In this document: piece after piece, positions 17,529-26,616 of the stretch
How the letters are laid out: every line of letters starts with the position of its first letter
Numbering within the stretch: position 1 is the first letter of the stretch
Assembly (NCBI RefSeq): GCF_000233695.2
Contig: NZ_CM001488.1
Coordinates: 3,099,501 to 3,163,500 of the forward strand
Origin: Desulfobacter postgatei 2ac9
Lineage (GTDB): Bacteria; Desulfobacterota; Desulfobacteria; Desulfobacterales; Desulfobacteraceae
Direction of reading: 5' to 3'
DNA: 64,000 nt
The notes under the pieces: model-generated
Told to the model about the DNA's origin: nothing
The model's database searches: none
Seen by the model: only the letters and a program-made list of their open reading frames with translations
Position numbers and translations under genes: made by a program

Positions 17529-17551
17529 AAATGACTAACCCGAATATTTAC

Positions 17552-17947
17552 TGTTCGACATACGACTTTTCATTGTTCTCTACCATTTCAAATCTCCCTC
17601 TCCTTTCCTACTCCTACCGATTTTCTGTTGGATCGCCGCATCCACCTTTCGGTGTGCTTAGGTAAAAAAAAATAAGGTCCTTGGTTAGAAAAAAGACCTT
17701 GTACGGTTCGAACAAGGCCCTTTGCCTGAACGATATCCGAATTGAAAATCTCTACCTTTTTCCTTTAATGAATGCAAGAACTCTTTATTAGAATTTGCTT
17801 CTCTATCAACCCATATGATGATCTGGTCAAAAGTCAGGCAAAATGAGCAAGTTATTTAAGACCGGTTCCTAAAGTTGCCAGCTTGACCGGGTTGGCCATT
17901 TATAGTACAAATTTTTTTCATTTTACCGGCAGCAGGAAACTTAATTT
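17552..17947. other. Intergenic stretch between IS66-like element and the glcD-like gene
   Basis: A short hairpin (CCTTGT / ACAAGG, 17697-17717) with GGTTCGA in its loop superficially resembles a tRNA T-arm, but no cloverleaf can be built. AGGA precedes the downstream ATG. No other gene is seen. Confidence 0.45.
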
Positions 17948-19357
17948 ATGATATCTGAAAAAGTGATTCAGGAGCTCAAAGAGATCTGTGGTTCCAAATT
18001 TGTCAGCAGCAACATGACGGACCGCATCCTGTACAGCTATGATGCCACACGCAAACAATTCCTTCCGGATGTGGTGGTGCATCCTGCGGATGCCCAGGCC
18101 GTATCGCGGATCATGAAGCTTGCCCATCACCACCGTATCCCGGTTTATCCCAGGGGGGCCGGCACCGGATTCACCGGTGGCGCCCTGCCGGTCCACGGAG
18201 GAATGGTCATGGGGATGAGCCGAATGAACCGCATCCTTACTATTGATCAGGAAAACCTTGTGGCCGTTGTGGAACCCGGTGTCGTGACCGGGGACTTTCA
18301 AAAGGCTGTGGAGGCCATGGGGCTGTTTTATCCCCCGGATCCGGCATCTTTGAACGTCTCCAGCTTAGGCGGGAACGTGGCCGAATGCGCAGGCGGTCCC
18401 CGGTGTGTCAAGTACGGCGTGACCAAGGACTATGTTATCGGCCTGGAGGTGGTGACGCCCACAGGCGATCTGATGGAAACCGGTGGCACCACCATGAAGG
18501 GGGTAGTGGGATACGACCTGACCAAGCTCTTCTGCGGTTCGGAAGGAACCCTGGCCGTTATCACCAAGATCATTGTCAAGCTGCTTCCCAAACCCCAGGC
18601 CAAGAAGACCATGCTGGTGGTGTTTGATGCCATTGACGGTGCTGCCAAGGCCGTATCCGCCATTATCCGCGAGAAGATCATTCCCGCCACCCTGGAATTC
18701 ATGGACGGCCGGACCCTGGACTGCCTCAGGCAGACCGCCGGGTTGTCCTTGCCTAAAGGCGCCGGAGCGGCCCTGATTATTGAGGTGGATGGCGACACGG
18801 AGTTCCTGGATAAGCAGGCCCAAAGGATTTTGAACGTGATTGAATCTCTCGGCGTTCTGGAGAACCGGGTGGCGAATACGTTTGAGGAAAGCGAAGAGAT
18901 CTGGAAAATCCGCAGGGCAGTATCCCCCTCATTGAGAAAACTTCAACTGGAAAAATTCAACGAAGATATCTGCGTACCCAGGTCCAGGCTACCGGAGATG
19001 ATCCGGCGGATCGAAAAGATTTCCGACCACTATAACCTGCCCATTGTGAACTTCGGGCATGCCGGCGACGGAAATATCCATGTCAATATCATGGCGGACA
19101 AATCCGATGCTGAGCAAATGGCCAAGGCGGATCAGGCTGTTGAGGCGCTGTTCCGGGCAACCCTGGAACTGGGCGGAACCATGAGCGGAGAACACGGCGT
19201 CGGGATCATGAAGGCCCCTTATCTTTCCCTTGAGCTCTCAAGTCAGTCCATCCAATATATGAAAATACTAAAAAAAGCCCTGGACCCGCATAATATTCTC
19301 AATCCGGGAAAGATTTTTCCAGACGATGCCCACGCGCTTCCAGGAGAGATGAAATGA
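17948..19357 (+). CDS. FAD-linked 2-hydroxyacid dehydrogenase (GlcD / D-lactate dehydrogenase type)
   Basis: 469 residues. The FAD-binding domain (about 35-215) has YPRGAGTGFTGGA (the PP-loop-type FAD contact), NVSSLGGNVAECAGGPRCVK and GYDLTKLFCGSEGTLAVIT. The C-terminal FAD-oxidase domain has FGHAGDGNIHVNIM and SGEHGVGIMKAPYLS, which contribute active-site histidines. It should oxidise D-lactate or glycolate and pass electrons to the Fe-S partner encoded next, with which it overlaps by 4 bp. Lactate is a classic substrate in sulfate reducers, but GlcD and Dld cannot be separated from sequence alone. Start: ATG 17948 with AGGA upstream. Confidence 0.85.
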   Translation: MISEKVIQELKEICGSKFVSSNMTDRILYSYDATRKQFLPDVVVHPADAQAVSRIMKLAHHHRIPVYPRGAGTGFTGGALPVHGGMVMGMSRMNRILTIDQENLVAVVEPGVVTGDFQKAVEAMGLFYPPDPASLNVSSLGGNVAECAGGPRCVKYGVTKDYVIGLEVVTPTGDLMETGGTTMKGVVGYDLTKLFCGSEGTLAVITKIIVKLLPKPQAKKTMLVVFDAIDGAAKAVSAIIREKIIPATLEFMDGRTLDCLRQTAGLSLPKGAGAALIIEVDGDTEFLDKQAQRILNVIESLGVLENRVANTFEESEEIWKIRRAVSPSLRKLQLEKFNEDICVPRSRLPEMIRRIEKISDHYNLPIVNFGHAGDGNIHVNIMADKSDAEQMAKADQAVEALFRATLELGGTMSGEHGVGIMKAPYLSLELSSQSIQYMKILKKALDPHNILNPGKIFPDDAHALPGEMK

Positions 19358-20607
19358 AAGATCTGGAACAATACCGGGAGTGGAGCCAGGCCTGTGTCAA
19401 GTGCGGTGCCTGCCGGGCCACATGCCCGGTGTTCAAGGCTGAAAACCGGGAAGGCGCTGTGGCCCGGGGAAAAATCGCCCTTGCCCAGGCCATGATGGAC
19501 GGGCAACTATTTGCCGAAGAGAGACTGGTCCATGAACTGTCCCAGTGCCTGCTGTGCGGCAGTTGCACCCACCTGTGTCCCAACCAGGTGCCTACCTCGG
19601 AGATTGTGGCTGCGGCCCGCAGGGAGGTGGCCCGGAAAAATGGGCTGTCCGGATTTGGAAAAGGCGTGGCGGCTTTGCTGACGCATAAAAAGGCCATGGA
19701 CTGGATGAGTAAAGGTTCAGATTTGGCATCCAAACTCCTGTGCCGGCAGATTCCCGACACAAGCGGCCTGCGACTGCGGTTTCCTGTGCCGGGCATACCT
19801 GAGGAACGCACCTTTCCAAAACCGTCATTCAAACCCTTTTTAAAGCGTGAACTCCGGCAGACGGTTTCCCGTTCAGCAGGCCCCAGGGTGCTGTTTTTTA
19901 CCGGTTGCGGTATCAATTATATATACCCTGAAATCGGTGAGTATCTGGTGCGAATTCTCAATTTTATGGAAATTCATGTGACACTTCCCGACGAACAGGT
20001 CTGCTGCGGGCTTCCAGCCCTGTCCGCCGGTGCGGGGGATGCGGTGGAGACCCTGGCCAAAAAAAATTTAAAGGCTTTAAAAATCCACGCGTTTGACTAT
20101 GTGCTCACGGCCTGCGCCTCCTGTTACGGGGCATTGGCCGGGATTTATCCTACGCTTGGGACAGACTATGTGCCCTTTGCCGAAAAGACCCGGGACATCA
20201 TGGATTTTTTGATGGATATGGGCCTGGCAGCCAGACTGGAAGCGCTTCCCCGATCAGCGGACCGGGTTAAGGTGACCTATCACGATCCCTGCCATCTGCG
20301 GAATCACGGTCTGACCCGCCCCCCCAGGCAGTTGCTTTCTGCCTTGCCCCAGGTCGACTATGTTGAGATGGCGGATGCCGCAACCTGCTGCGGTCTGGGC
20401 GGGACCTTCTCCGTTCACCATTACGAAACCAGTCAAGAGATCGGTAACCAAAAGGCGAAGCATGTTGCCCAAAGTGGGGTCCAGATCGTGGCAACGGCCT
20501 GTCCGGGATGCATAATTCAACTTCAGGACAGCCTTAACCGCCAAAAGATTCCTGCCAGGGCAGTTCATCTTCTGGAACTGGTCAGCCAGGCACTGCCTGT
20601 CAAGTAA
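19354..20607 (+). CDS. Fe-S oxidoreductase partner (GlcF / lactate dehydrogenase Fe-S subunit type)
   Basis: 417 residues. Two [4Fe-4S] ferredoxin motifs are near the N-terminus (CVKCGACRATCPV at about 12-24 and CLLCGSCTHLCP at about 66-77). Two CCG-type cysteine-rich modules follow (CCGLPALSAG and CCGLGGTFSVHHYE, each with a preceding single-cysteine partner such as FTGCGINYIYPE and DPCHLRNHG). This layout is typical of the subunit that takes electrons from a GlcD-type flavoprotein and hands them to the quinone pool or other carriers. It is translationally coupled to the upstream gene. Its last 8 bp overlap the end of the convergent membrane-protein gene. Confidence 0.88.
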   Translation: MKDLEQYREWSQACVKCGACRATCPVFKAENREGAVARGKIALAQAMMDGQLFAEERLVHELSQCLLCGSCTHLCPNQVPTSEIVAAARREVARKNGLSGFGKGVAALLTHKKAMDWMSKGSDLASKLLCRQIPDTSGLRLRFPVPGIPEERTFPKPSFKPFLKRELRQTVSRSAGPRVLFFTGCGINYIYPEIGEYLVRILNFMEIHVTLPDEQVCCGLPALSAGAGDAVETLAKKNLKALKIHAFDYVLTACASCYGALAGIYPTLGTDYVPFAEKTRDIMDFLMDMGLAARLEALPRSADRVKVTYHDPCHLRNHGLTRPPRQLLSALPQVDYVEMADAATCCGLGGTFSVHHYETSQEIGNQKAKHVAQSGVQIVATACPGCIIQLQDSLNRQKIPARAVHLLELVSQALPVK

Positions 20608-22129
20608 TGTAATAAAAAGCTGCTGTGATCATGCCGGAAATACAGACAATGATGAATGATATGGCCAATTGTCGAAAGAGTTTGCGGCTGCCAAGGGTAA
20701 AAACATAAAAAAGTTTTACAAGTGTATTTGAGATGGCACCAATCACAAGATTTAAACTGGCCCAATCCAATGAAACGATTCCTGCTTTTTGTGCATCACT
20801 TAAAGAAAAGGCGATGGCGTCGACATCAACCAGGCCGCTGATAATCGAAACAAGCGGCAACCAACGGTCTCCAAAGTAAATTGTTGCCAGCCGGGTCAGG
20901 ATCAGTATCGCGCTGAAAATTATACCGAATGTGATGGCTGATTTCAGGCAGAACGGATTCTCCAGCTTCATCAGGGCCTTATTTTCAGCACTTTCCTTAT
21001 TCCGTTTTAACGAAAAATAGAGCGCAAGAAGGATTCCCGTTGTTCCCATAATCACCATTGGCAGGACAATATTTTTCATCATCTCATAGTTCACAATGGC
21101 AATTTCAAGCAGCAATCTCGGGAACATTATGGAAGATGCGAGCAGGATGGCAACTGCAAAGCTTCTGTTGAAAGCCGGAGATTCCAGGCTTCTTTTCGCA
21201 AAAGAGACCGTGGTGACGGTTGAAGAGGCCAATCCGCCAATAAAGCCGGTCAGGCCGATACCTGCGCCGGGTCCAAGTATTTTGACGGCAATATACCCCA
21301 CCAGACTGATAAACGAGACCAGCACGACAATTAACCAAATTTTGTAAGGGTTTAGGGCTTTCAGGATGTTATACAGCCAGAGGATATCAATGTTTTTTTC
21401 AAGGGTCTCCCCTTCAAGGGGCAGTGTTTCACCTTCCTTTTTGAATTTTCCGGTGATCACGTTTCCTTTATGCGATTTTACCGTAAAGGGTCCGAGTTGC
21501 TCTCCGGAACTTTTGTACAGGAGAACAACGTCTCCCGAAGCAAAGGATGGGATATGATCCATTCTAATGCAAAGTTCACTGCTGCTTTCATCGTAGGCGT
21601 GAACCGTGCCAAATGTGGTTTTCATATAATCAGACAATGGCTGGTTGGGGAAAACAGGAAGAATGATGAATGTTATAATCAGGAATTTTATTCCGGCCTG
21701 AAGTTCAAACAGCTGTATTTCTTTGGTGAAGGATTGAATCGCCTTTTTTTGTGATAAAATGACCAGGACTACGATGGCAATGGCAATGGCCATTTCTTTG
21801 AAACCGATAACGATCAACACGCCGAGGAAAAAAGTCAGTATTACCGCAATTTCAGTCGTGATGCCTGCATCCCGTTTGCGATTAATCCAGTACCCACTCA
21901 ATAGAAAGGACAATATACCTAAAAATCCGCCCAAAATGATCCAGGGACTTTGGAAAAATTGGCTCAAATATCCTGAAACCGATCCAATCAAGGCAATCAG
22001 GATAAAATCACGCGTCCCTGCATGGGGATTTTCAGATCCGGCCATGTCCCGTTCCAAACCCAGAGCAAAACCGACCAGAGCCGTTAATCCAAAATTAACA
22101 AATTGTTCAAAAATAGGATTTTGAATCAT
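20600..22129 (-). CDS. MgtC/SapB and DUF4010-type membrane protein
   Basis: 509 residues. An N-terminal MgtC/SapB-like domain (FVNFGLTALVGFALGLERDM, RDFILIALIGSVSGYL) is joined to a DUF4010-type domain with many hydrophobic segments (GLTGFIGGLASSTVTTVSFAKRS and VSIISGLVDVDAIAFSLSDAQ). About 12-13 membrane spans are visible, with a soluble insertion near residues 165-240 that mentions DVVLLYKSSGEQLGPF. The function of such fusions is unknown; magnesium or other ion homeostasis is often guessed. The start has only a weak ribosome-binding site (GGTAGATCGAA). It is a single gene convergent with the Fe-S gene. Confidence 0.75.
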   Translation of the reverse strand: MIQNPIFEQFVNFGLTALVGFALGLERDMAGSENPHAGTRDFILIALIGSVSGYLSQFFQSPWIILGGFLGILSFLLSGYWINRKRDAGITTEIAVILTFFLGVLIVIGFKEMAIAIAIVVLVILSQKKAIQSFTKEIQLFELQAGIKFLIITFIILPVFPNQPLSDYMKTTFGTVHAYDESSSELCIRMDHIPSFASGDVVLLYKSSGEQLGPFTVKSHKGNVITGKFKKEGETLPLEGETLEKNIDILWLYNILKALNPYKIWLIVVLVSFISLVGYIAVKILGPGAGIGLTGFIGGLASSTVTTVSFAKRSLESPAFNRSFAVAILLASSIMFPRLLLEIAIVNYEMMKNIVLPMVIMGTTGILLALYFSLKRNKESAENKALMKLENPFCLKSAITFGIIFSAILILTRLATIYFGDRWLPLVSIISGLVDVDAIAFSLSDAQKAGIVSLDWASLNLVIGAISNTLVKLFYVFTLGSRKLFRQLAISFIIVCISGMITAAFYYIT

Positions 22130-22158
22130 TTCGATCTACCATTTCCAGTGACGACATT

Positions 22159-22295
22159 GGCCTTGGTCATATTTTAGGCCATCCGAATTTTTGGTAGAAT
22201 TTTTGGTAGGTTGGGTTGAACGAAGTGAAACCCAACGCCGATAAGTTGTTGGGTTTCACTTCGTTCAACCCAACCTACGCTGTGGCCGATGTTAT
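22159..22295. repeat. Palindromic dispersed repeat, copy 1
   Basis: A 30-bp perfect inverted repeat (22206-22235 with 22247-22276) has arms containing TAGGTTGGGTTGAACGAAGT. It is preceded by a 45-bp unique part starting GGCCTTGGTCATATTTTAGG. The unit AATTTTTGGTAG is tandemly doubled here (22186-22209). The unique part plus the first bases of the arm recur inverted at 46372-46418. The hairpin may also terminate sucD on the minus side. Confidence 0.75.
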
Positions 22296-22312
22296 GAGCA
22301 ACCCCACGACCT

Positions 22313-23206
22313 TTAACGCATGCCGTACTTCTGCCTTGCGTTTATACGATCCAGCATCAGTTCACCAATGAGCGTCGCATCGGGGGCAATAGTTACCCCT
22401 GCTTTCCTGAGCGCCTTGATCTTGGCCTCTGCACTGGTGCCTTTTCCTTCAATAATGGCGCCGGCATGCCCCATCCTTTTGCCGGCAGGCGCCGAAACCC
22501 CGGCTATAAATCCAACAACCGGAACCTTGATTTCATCAGCGATAAATTCAGCTGCCTTCAGTTCATCGACGCCACCGATTTCACCGATAAGTATTATCCC
22601 TTCAGTGTCAGGGTCATCACGAAATAGCTCTAACACATCCACAAAAGTTATGCCATGAACCGGATCACCCCCAATACCAATGGCTGTCGTTTGCCCTAGT
22701 CCGTTCAAGGTGGTTTGATAGACCGCTTCGTAGGTCAAAGTTCCGCTACGGGAGACTACCCCTATTTTACCCGGCTTGAAAATATTGCTCGGCGCAATTC
22801 CGACCTTGGCTTGATTCGGCGTTACGATACCCGGAGAGTTGGGTCCGATTAAAACGCTGTCGCTCAAATACAGACACCGCTTTACTTTGATCATATCGTG
22901 CACAGGAATTCCTTCGGTGATTGCCACAATCAAAGGAATCTCGGCATCAATGGCTTCAATAATGGCGGCAGCGGCAATAGGCGGCGGCACAAAAATCATG
23001 GTGGCATTCGCATGGGTCTCTTCCTTGCATTCCTGCACTGAGTCAAAGACTTTGAACCCTTCCACCACTTGCCCCCCTTTGCCGGGCGTCACCCCGCCCA
23101 CCAGTTGAGTGCCATAATCACGACACTTGATGGAATGAAACAGGCCGGCTTTCCCTGTGATGCCCTGGGTCATCAATATGGTATCTTTGTTCACTAATAC
23201 AGACAT
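22313..23206 (-). CDS. sucD: Succinyl-CoA synthetase alpha subunit
   Basis: 297 residues from the ATG at 23204-23206, which has AGGA seven bases upstream; a TTG codon two codons earlier overlaps the sucC stop. CoA-binding and catalytic features are present: [38 protein letters not shown], the SRSGTLTYE block and the phosphohistidine loop GHAGAIIEG. With SucC it interconverts succinyl-CoA and succinate with substrate-level phosphorylation in the TCA cycle. Length is normal for the family (about 290). Confidence 0.93.
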   Translation of the reverse strand: MSVLVNKDTILMTQGITGKAGLFHSIKCRDYGTQLVGGVTPGKGGQVVEGFKVFDSVQECKEETHANATMIFVPPPIAAAAIIEAIDAEIPLIVAITEGIPVHDMIKVKRCLYLSDSVLIGPNSPGIVTPNQAKVGIAPSNIFKPGKIGVVSRSGTLTYEAVYQTTLNGLGQTTAIGIGGDPVHGITFVDVLELFRDDPDTEGIILIGEIGGVDELKAAEFIADEIKVPVVGFIAGVSAPAGKRMGHAGAIIEGKGTSAEAKIKALRKAGVTIAPDATLIGELMLDRINARQKYGMR

Positions 23207-23208
23207 GA

Positions 23209-24369
23209 TCAATCCTCCGCTGCTGCCCCGGCCAAGCGGGCGCCTTCAGCTAAACTATCGACACGGGTTATCGCCAATCCGGAATCCTTTATGATTTGCA
23301 ATCCTTCTTCTTTATGCGTACCCTCCAGACGAACCACCAGGGGCAATTTAACTCCCGTACGCTTCACAGCATTTACGATTCCCCGGGCAATGATATCGCA
23401 TTTTAAGATGCCGCCAAAAATATTAATGAGAATACTTTTGACATTAGGATCTGAGGTAATGATTTTCAGGGCTTGCGTTACCGCTTCTTCAGAAGCACTA
23501 CCCCCCACATCCAAGAAATTCGCAGGCGCATGTCCATTGGCCAGGATGGTATCCATGGTGGCCATCGCCAGGCCGGCGCCATTCACCATACATCCCACGT
23601 TACCATCTAATTTGATATATTTCAGCCCGTATTTTGCAGCGGTCTGCTCGTGTTCATTTAATTCATTATTGAAGCATGCCGACCATTGTTTTTGCCTGAA
23701 CCGAGCGTTGCTATCAATGTTAACCTTGCAGTCCAAAGGCAATAGCCGCCCATTTTCTACACACAGGGCCAGAGGATTGATTTCCAAAAGCGTGCAATCG
23801 TTGTGAATAAAGGCGTGGTTAAGTTTTTCAAGCAGATCCACCAAGTTTTCAAACGTTTCTTTATCCAACTGGAAGACTTTATTGATCTGACGCGCCAGGG
23901 CTCTAAAATCAGGTTCCTCACACAATGCAATTGTCAATATTTTATCGGGGAATTTTTCCGCAACCTCGTCGAATTCCACCCCACCTTCTGAAGAGACAAA
24001 CATGGTCGGGCACGATTTGGCCCGATCAATGAGAATCGCCAAATAAAACTCCTGCCTAATCTCCACGGGTTGCTCAAGCAAAACCTTGGAAATCAATTCA
24101 CCACTGGGCCCCGTCTGTTTGGTCACCAGGGTAGTCTGCAGCATGCTGTCGGTAATCTCACGTGCTTGGGCAACGCTTTCAAAAAACTTCACCCCGCCCG
24201 CTTTTCCACGACCGCCAGTCAACACTTGCGCCTTCACCAAACCGCGGGTGATATTCATTTGCCTCAGCAAGGTTTCCACCTCATCCGCTGTGTGCGCCAC
24301 CACACCAATAGGCGTCTCGATTCCCGAGAGTCGCAACATTTCTTTGGCTTGATATTCATGCAATTTCAT
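23209..24369 (-). CDS. sucC: Succinyl-CoA synthetase beta subunit
   Basis: 386 residues, normal for SucC. The ATP-grasp domain begins [17 protein letters not shown], with [19 protein letters not shown] (nucleotide-binding). The C-terminal CoA-ligase domain has [37 protein letters not shown] and [14 protein letters not shown] precedes the ATG. It is directly upstream of sucD, ending 3 bp before its ATG, so the two form one translation-coupled unit for the TCA-cycle enzyme. Confidence 0.93.
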   Translation of the reverse strand: MKLHEYQAKEMLRLSGIETPIGVVAHTADEVETLLRQMNITRGLVKAQVLTGGRGKAGGVKFFESVAQAREITDSMLQTTLVTKQTGPSGELISKVLLEQPVEIRQEFYLAILIDRAKSCPTMFVSSEGGVEFDEVAEKFPDKILTIALCEEPDFRALARQINKVFQLDKETFENLVDLLEKLNHAFIHNDCTLLEINPLALCVENGRLLPLDCKVNIDSNARFRQKQWSACFNNELNEHEQTAAKYGLKYIKLDGNVGCMVNGAGLAMATMDTILANGHAPANFLDVGGSASEEAVTQALKIITSDPNVKSILINIFGGILKCDIIARGIVNAVKRTGVKLPLVVRLEGTHKEEGLQIIKDSGLAITRVDSLAEGARLAGAAAED

Positions 24370-24463
24370 GCAAACATCCTTTATTGCAAATCCACAATCT
24401 GCTAAAATTTAATTTATTCTATATCATTTTAAGGCACTCAAACAAAACAGAAAGTGAATCAAC

Positions 24464-25711
24464 ATGGATATCAGCAATCAACGCATACTCGTTATAGGTG
24501 GCTCAGGATTAGTGGGAAAAGCTATATGCCGTAGCTTACTGTCACATCCGGAACAACAGCCGGCAGCCATTACAATTACAGGACGATCTTCTTCCAGGAT
24601 TGAAAAGACGTTAGACGAGTTAAAAGCGCTCAGCGCAACAACTGAATTTTCAGGTATCACGGGTGATATTTTTTGCCGAAGTGCTTTTAAAGATATGGGA
24701 CGAAAAACGATCTTGTCTCAACGAGAAACACGGGAACGCTATCTTAGGGACATTATCGACCCGCTTAATCAAGAGATTCTTAACGAATCTTATCTTTACC
24801 GGATGATTCAAGAAGAACGCCCGAATATCGTTATAGACAGTGTCAACACAGCAACAGCCATAGCGTATCAAGACCTCTTTTCTGAAAGTAGGTGCTTGCT
24901 CAAAGAGGTCCAAACCGTAAAAAGCGCGGTTGATGATAGGCTTTTAGAGAAAATTGAATTTGAAACGTTAAGCGAAGAAGGGTTGATGGAAATGATCACG
25001 CCTGAAGATATCGCCAATGAAGTCCTACAATGCCTGCAAGGAGGGAACAGCGGACACGATATTGTCAGTGCTTTGGATTCATCGATCTTGGGCCCTACGT
25101 TTAGAGGTGGGTATATGAGGGAAAGAGCGCTGGAATCACTAAGATATCTGGAAAAAAAATATGATGTGCCAAGCATCGCCTTTGAAAACCTAGGCCCCCC
25201 TAAATTAGCGAAATTACTTTATGAAATTTTTATCATTGAAAAGCATATCAATCTTTTAGAACCCATTAAAATGGATGAAAAAACTTTGTCGGAGCGCTGT
25301 GTGCAGACCATCACGGACGATAGCTTTCTAAGACAATCATCCCTGTCCGTTGGGCTTGCCATTGTTTTACCTGGAAATAAAATTTTGCGGGGAGAACAGC
25401 TTGCTATTCCCAGCCAATGGGAGTACCCCGAAAAAGGTAAAGTTTCTTTGCAGCAATTTAACCAGTTTGCTGATAAGGGCTGGATTGATTTAAGGCCAAC
25501 CAATATGAAAGTTTGGATTGACCGTCTGCATGAGCTTCAAAAAGAAATCGCATCCCCTAAAGAGGAAACTACACACGAAAAAGAGGAGACCGGGTCTAAC
25601 ACCATTCGCAACCAAAGATTTTGGCAACAAGCCGTTGAAAAAGGTAATTTAGGTTCCTTTATCAGTTGGATTTTTTTAAAGGAAGATAACGGTGAAAGAA
25701 TCAAAAAATAA
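24464..25711 (+). CDS. Rossmann-fold short-chain dehydrogenase-like protein, probably internally deleted
   Basis: 415 residues. The N-terminus is a clear NAD(P)-binding motif (RILVIGGSGLVGKAI, residues 7-21). The middle block DSVNTATAIAYQDLFS and the C-terminal block GGNSGHDIVSAL...GPTFRGGYMR...ENLGPPKLAKLLYE match a large, poorly characterised SDR-like family as I remember it. In that family, about 150 residues containing a GTGGMGLNIPYTHSEE-like block lie between these two parts; here LFSES runs straight into a KSAVDDRLLEKIE segment. An in-frame internal deletion is the likeliest reason. It diverges from sucC by 94 bp. Activity is doubtful. Confidence 0.55.
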   Translation: MDISNQRILVIGGSGLVGKAICRSLLSHPEQQPAAITITGRSSSRIEKTLDELKALSATTEFSGITGDIFCRSAFKDMGRKTILSQRETRERYLRDIIDPLNQEILNESYLYRMIQEERPNIVIDSVNTATAIAYQDLFSESRCLLKEVQTVKSAVDDRLLEKIEFETLSEEGLMEMITPEDIANEVLQCLQGGNSGHDIVSALDSSILGPTFRGGYMRERALESLRYLEKKYDVPSIAFENLGPPKLAKLLYEIFIIEKHINLLEPIKMDEKTLSERCVQTITDDSFLRQSSLSVGLAIVLPGNKILRGEQLAIPSQWEYPEKGKVSLQQFNQFADKGWIDLRPTNMKVWIDRLHELQKEIASPKEETTHEKEETGSNTIRNQRFWQQAVEKGNLGSFISWIFLKEDNGERIKK

Positions 25712-25857
25712 ACGGCCTTTATTTACAACTCAATATTGCACCATCAACGCCACCGCCTCCAAGCATTTTGGGATCAGCTGCGTTGACGATTGCATCCACT
25801 GATGCCAAAGTTATATCGCCTTTTATGATTATTTTTTTCCATAGTTTTTAATTAATT

Positions 25858-25905
25858 AGGCAGAATGGGCCGATATAGTTAGAGGCAAATTCTGCCTATT
25901 TGTTT
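25858..25905. terminator. Terminator hairpin between the dehydrogenase-like gene and the small-gene group
   Basis: AGGCAGAAT (25858-25866) pairs with ATTCTGCCT (25889-25897), followed by ATTTGTTTTT on the plus strand. It probably serves both convergent transcripts. Confidence 0.55.
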
Positions 25906-25919
25906 TTAGGTGGAGCGGT

Positions 25920-26279
25920 TTAGGACAAAAACTCAATCGCTTGGTCTTTCTCTTCCTTTGAAAATCCTCTCATTTCTATGCTCTTAAAAAGTTTACCCTC
26001 CAGATCCACAAGTTTATGAATCCATTTTTTATGTGTAACAACGGCAATCCTGCTGAAATGGGAAAGTCCAAATGCAAGAAAGAACTTCCATTTTTCTATC
26101 ATTGCATTGAACTCTACGCCACCGATACTTACCACTTCCTGATAAATTATCAGTTTTTCATTCTTCTTGATTTTTTTTCTGAAAATAGCAAGAACTGTTT
26201 TCATTTCTTTTTCTGTGATCTTGCCTTCTATTCGATAAGCGATGGCATCCGGCAGGCCAATATTTATCATTTCTATCAT
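25920..26279 (-). CDS. SpoIIAA-like (STAS-fold) small protein
   Basis: 119 residues with the layout of SpoIIAA-like/DUF3478 proteins: GLPDAIAYRIEGKITEKEMK at the N-terminus, a beta strand KLIIYQEV, and the FSRIAVVTHKKWIHKL block that precedes the final helix. Members have a STAS/CRAL-TRIO-like fold; their ligand is unknown. The start ATGATAGAAATG overlaps the stop of the next upstream gene by 4 bp, so the two are translated together. Confidence 0.65.
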   Translation of the reverse strand: MIEMINIGLPDAIAYRIEGKITEKEMKTVLAIFRKKIKKNEKLIIYQEVVSIGGVEFNAMIEKWKFFLAFGLSHFSRIAVVTHKKWIHKLVDLEGKLFKSIEMRGFSKEEKDQAIEFLS

Positions 26280-26494
26280 GTTGGAAATCCTTTTTTTTGT
26301 GTTTTGGGATTGGGATTTGTTGCGTCACCCGAATTGATCGTACCAGTGTCGCTTATAGTATCTCCATACTGAGATTTATAGTATTCTTTAACATTTTGAA
26401 ATTGTTGATATAAATATGAAACATCTTTTATCAAATCTTCCTTTTTCTTCTTGGCCGGTTCTTTCTTGAATGCTGGTAAGGTGAATTTTTTCAT
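26276..26494 (-). CDS. Small lysine-rich hypothetical protein
   Basis: About 72 residues from the ATG at 26492-26494, which has GGAG six bases upstream; an ATG two codons earlier overlaps that site. The sequence MKKFTLPAFKKEPAKKKKED is followed by a short helical part (LIKDVSYLYQQFQNVKEYY) and a polar tail. No family is recognised. The 4-bp overlap with the SpoIIAA-like gene supports that it is real. Confidence 0.5.
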   Translation of the reverse strand: MKKFTLPAFKKEPAKKKKEDLIKDVSYLYQQFQNVKEYYKSQYGDTISDTGTINSGDATNPNPKTQKKGFPT

Positions 26495-26616
26495 TATCAT
26501 CTCCGGTTTTCCCTGTTTTCAATTCCGCCAAGGAGTCCTTTCTCCATACCCCTCTCCGGTGTCATGTCATACAGCTTACTGATAGGGTTCCTCAGTGATG
26601 GGTAGCCCTATCCCGA

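Larger units (their letters stand above)
14893..17551 (+). mobile_element. Complete IS66-like element with transposase and DruA-family passenger (copy 2)
   Basis: 2659 bp bounded by perfect 18-bp inverted repeats, GTAAATATTCGGGTTAGT (14893-14910) and its complement (17534-17551). The ends start GTAA, like other IS66 members. It encodes a single TnpC-type transposase and a second gene overlapping it by 4 bp. There are no tnpA or tnpB genes, as in the ISBst12-type branch. The 8 bp on either side (GTTGTTTC and TGTTCGAC) do not match, so no target duplication is visible; the flanks may have been rearranged. Copy 1 of the same element lies at the left window edge. Confidence 0.85.

Noticed and set aside
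14885-17559. 8-bp target duplication around the complete IS66-like element
   Set aside because: GTTGTTTC on the left and TGTTCGAC on the right do not match, so no duplication can be claimed.
17697-17717. tRNA-like hairpin with GGTTCGA loop after the IS66-like element
   Set aside because: Only a 6-bp stem is present; no acceptor, D or anticodon arm can be built around it.
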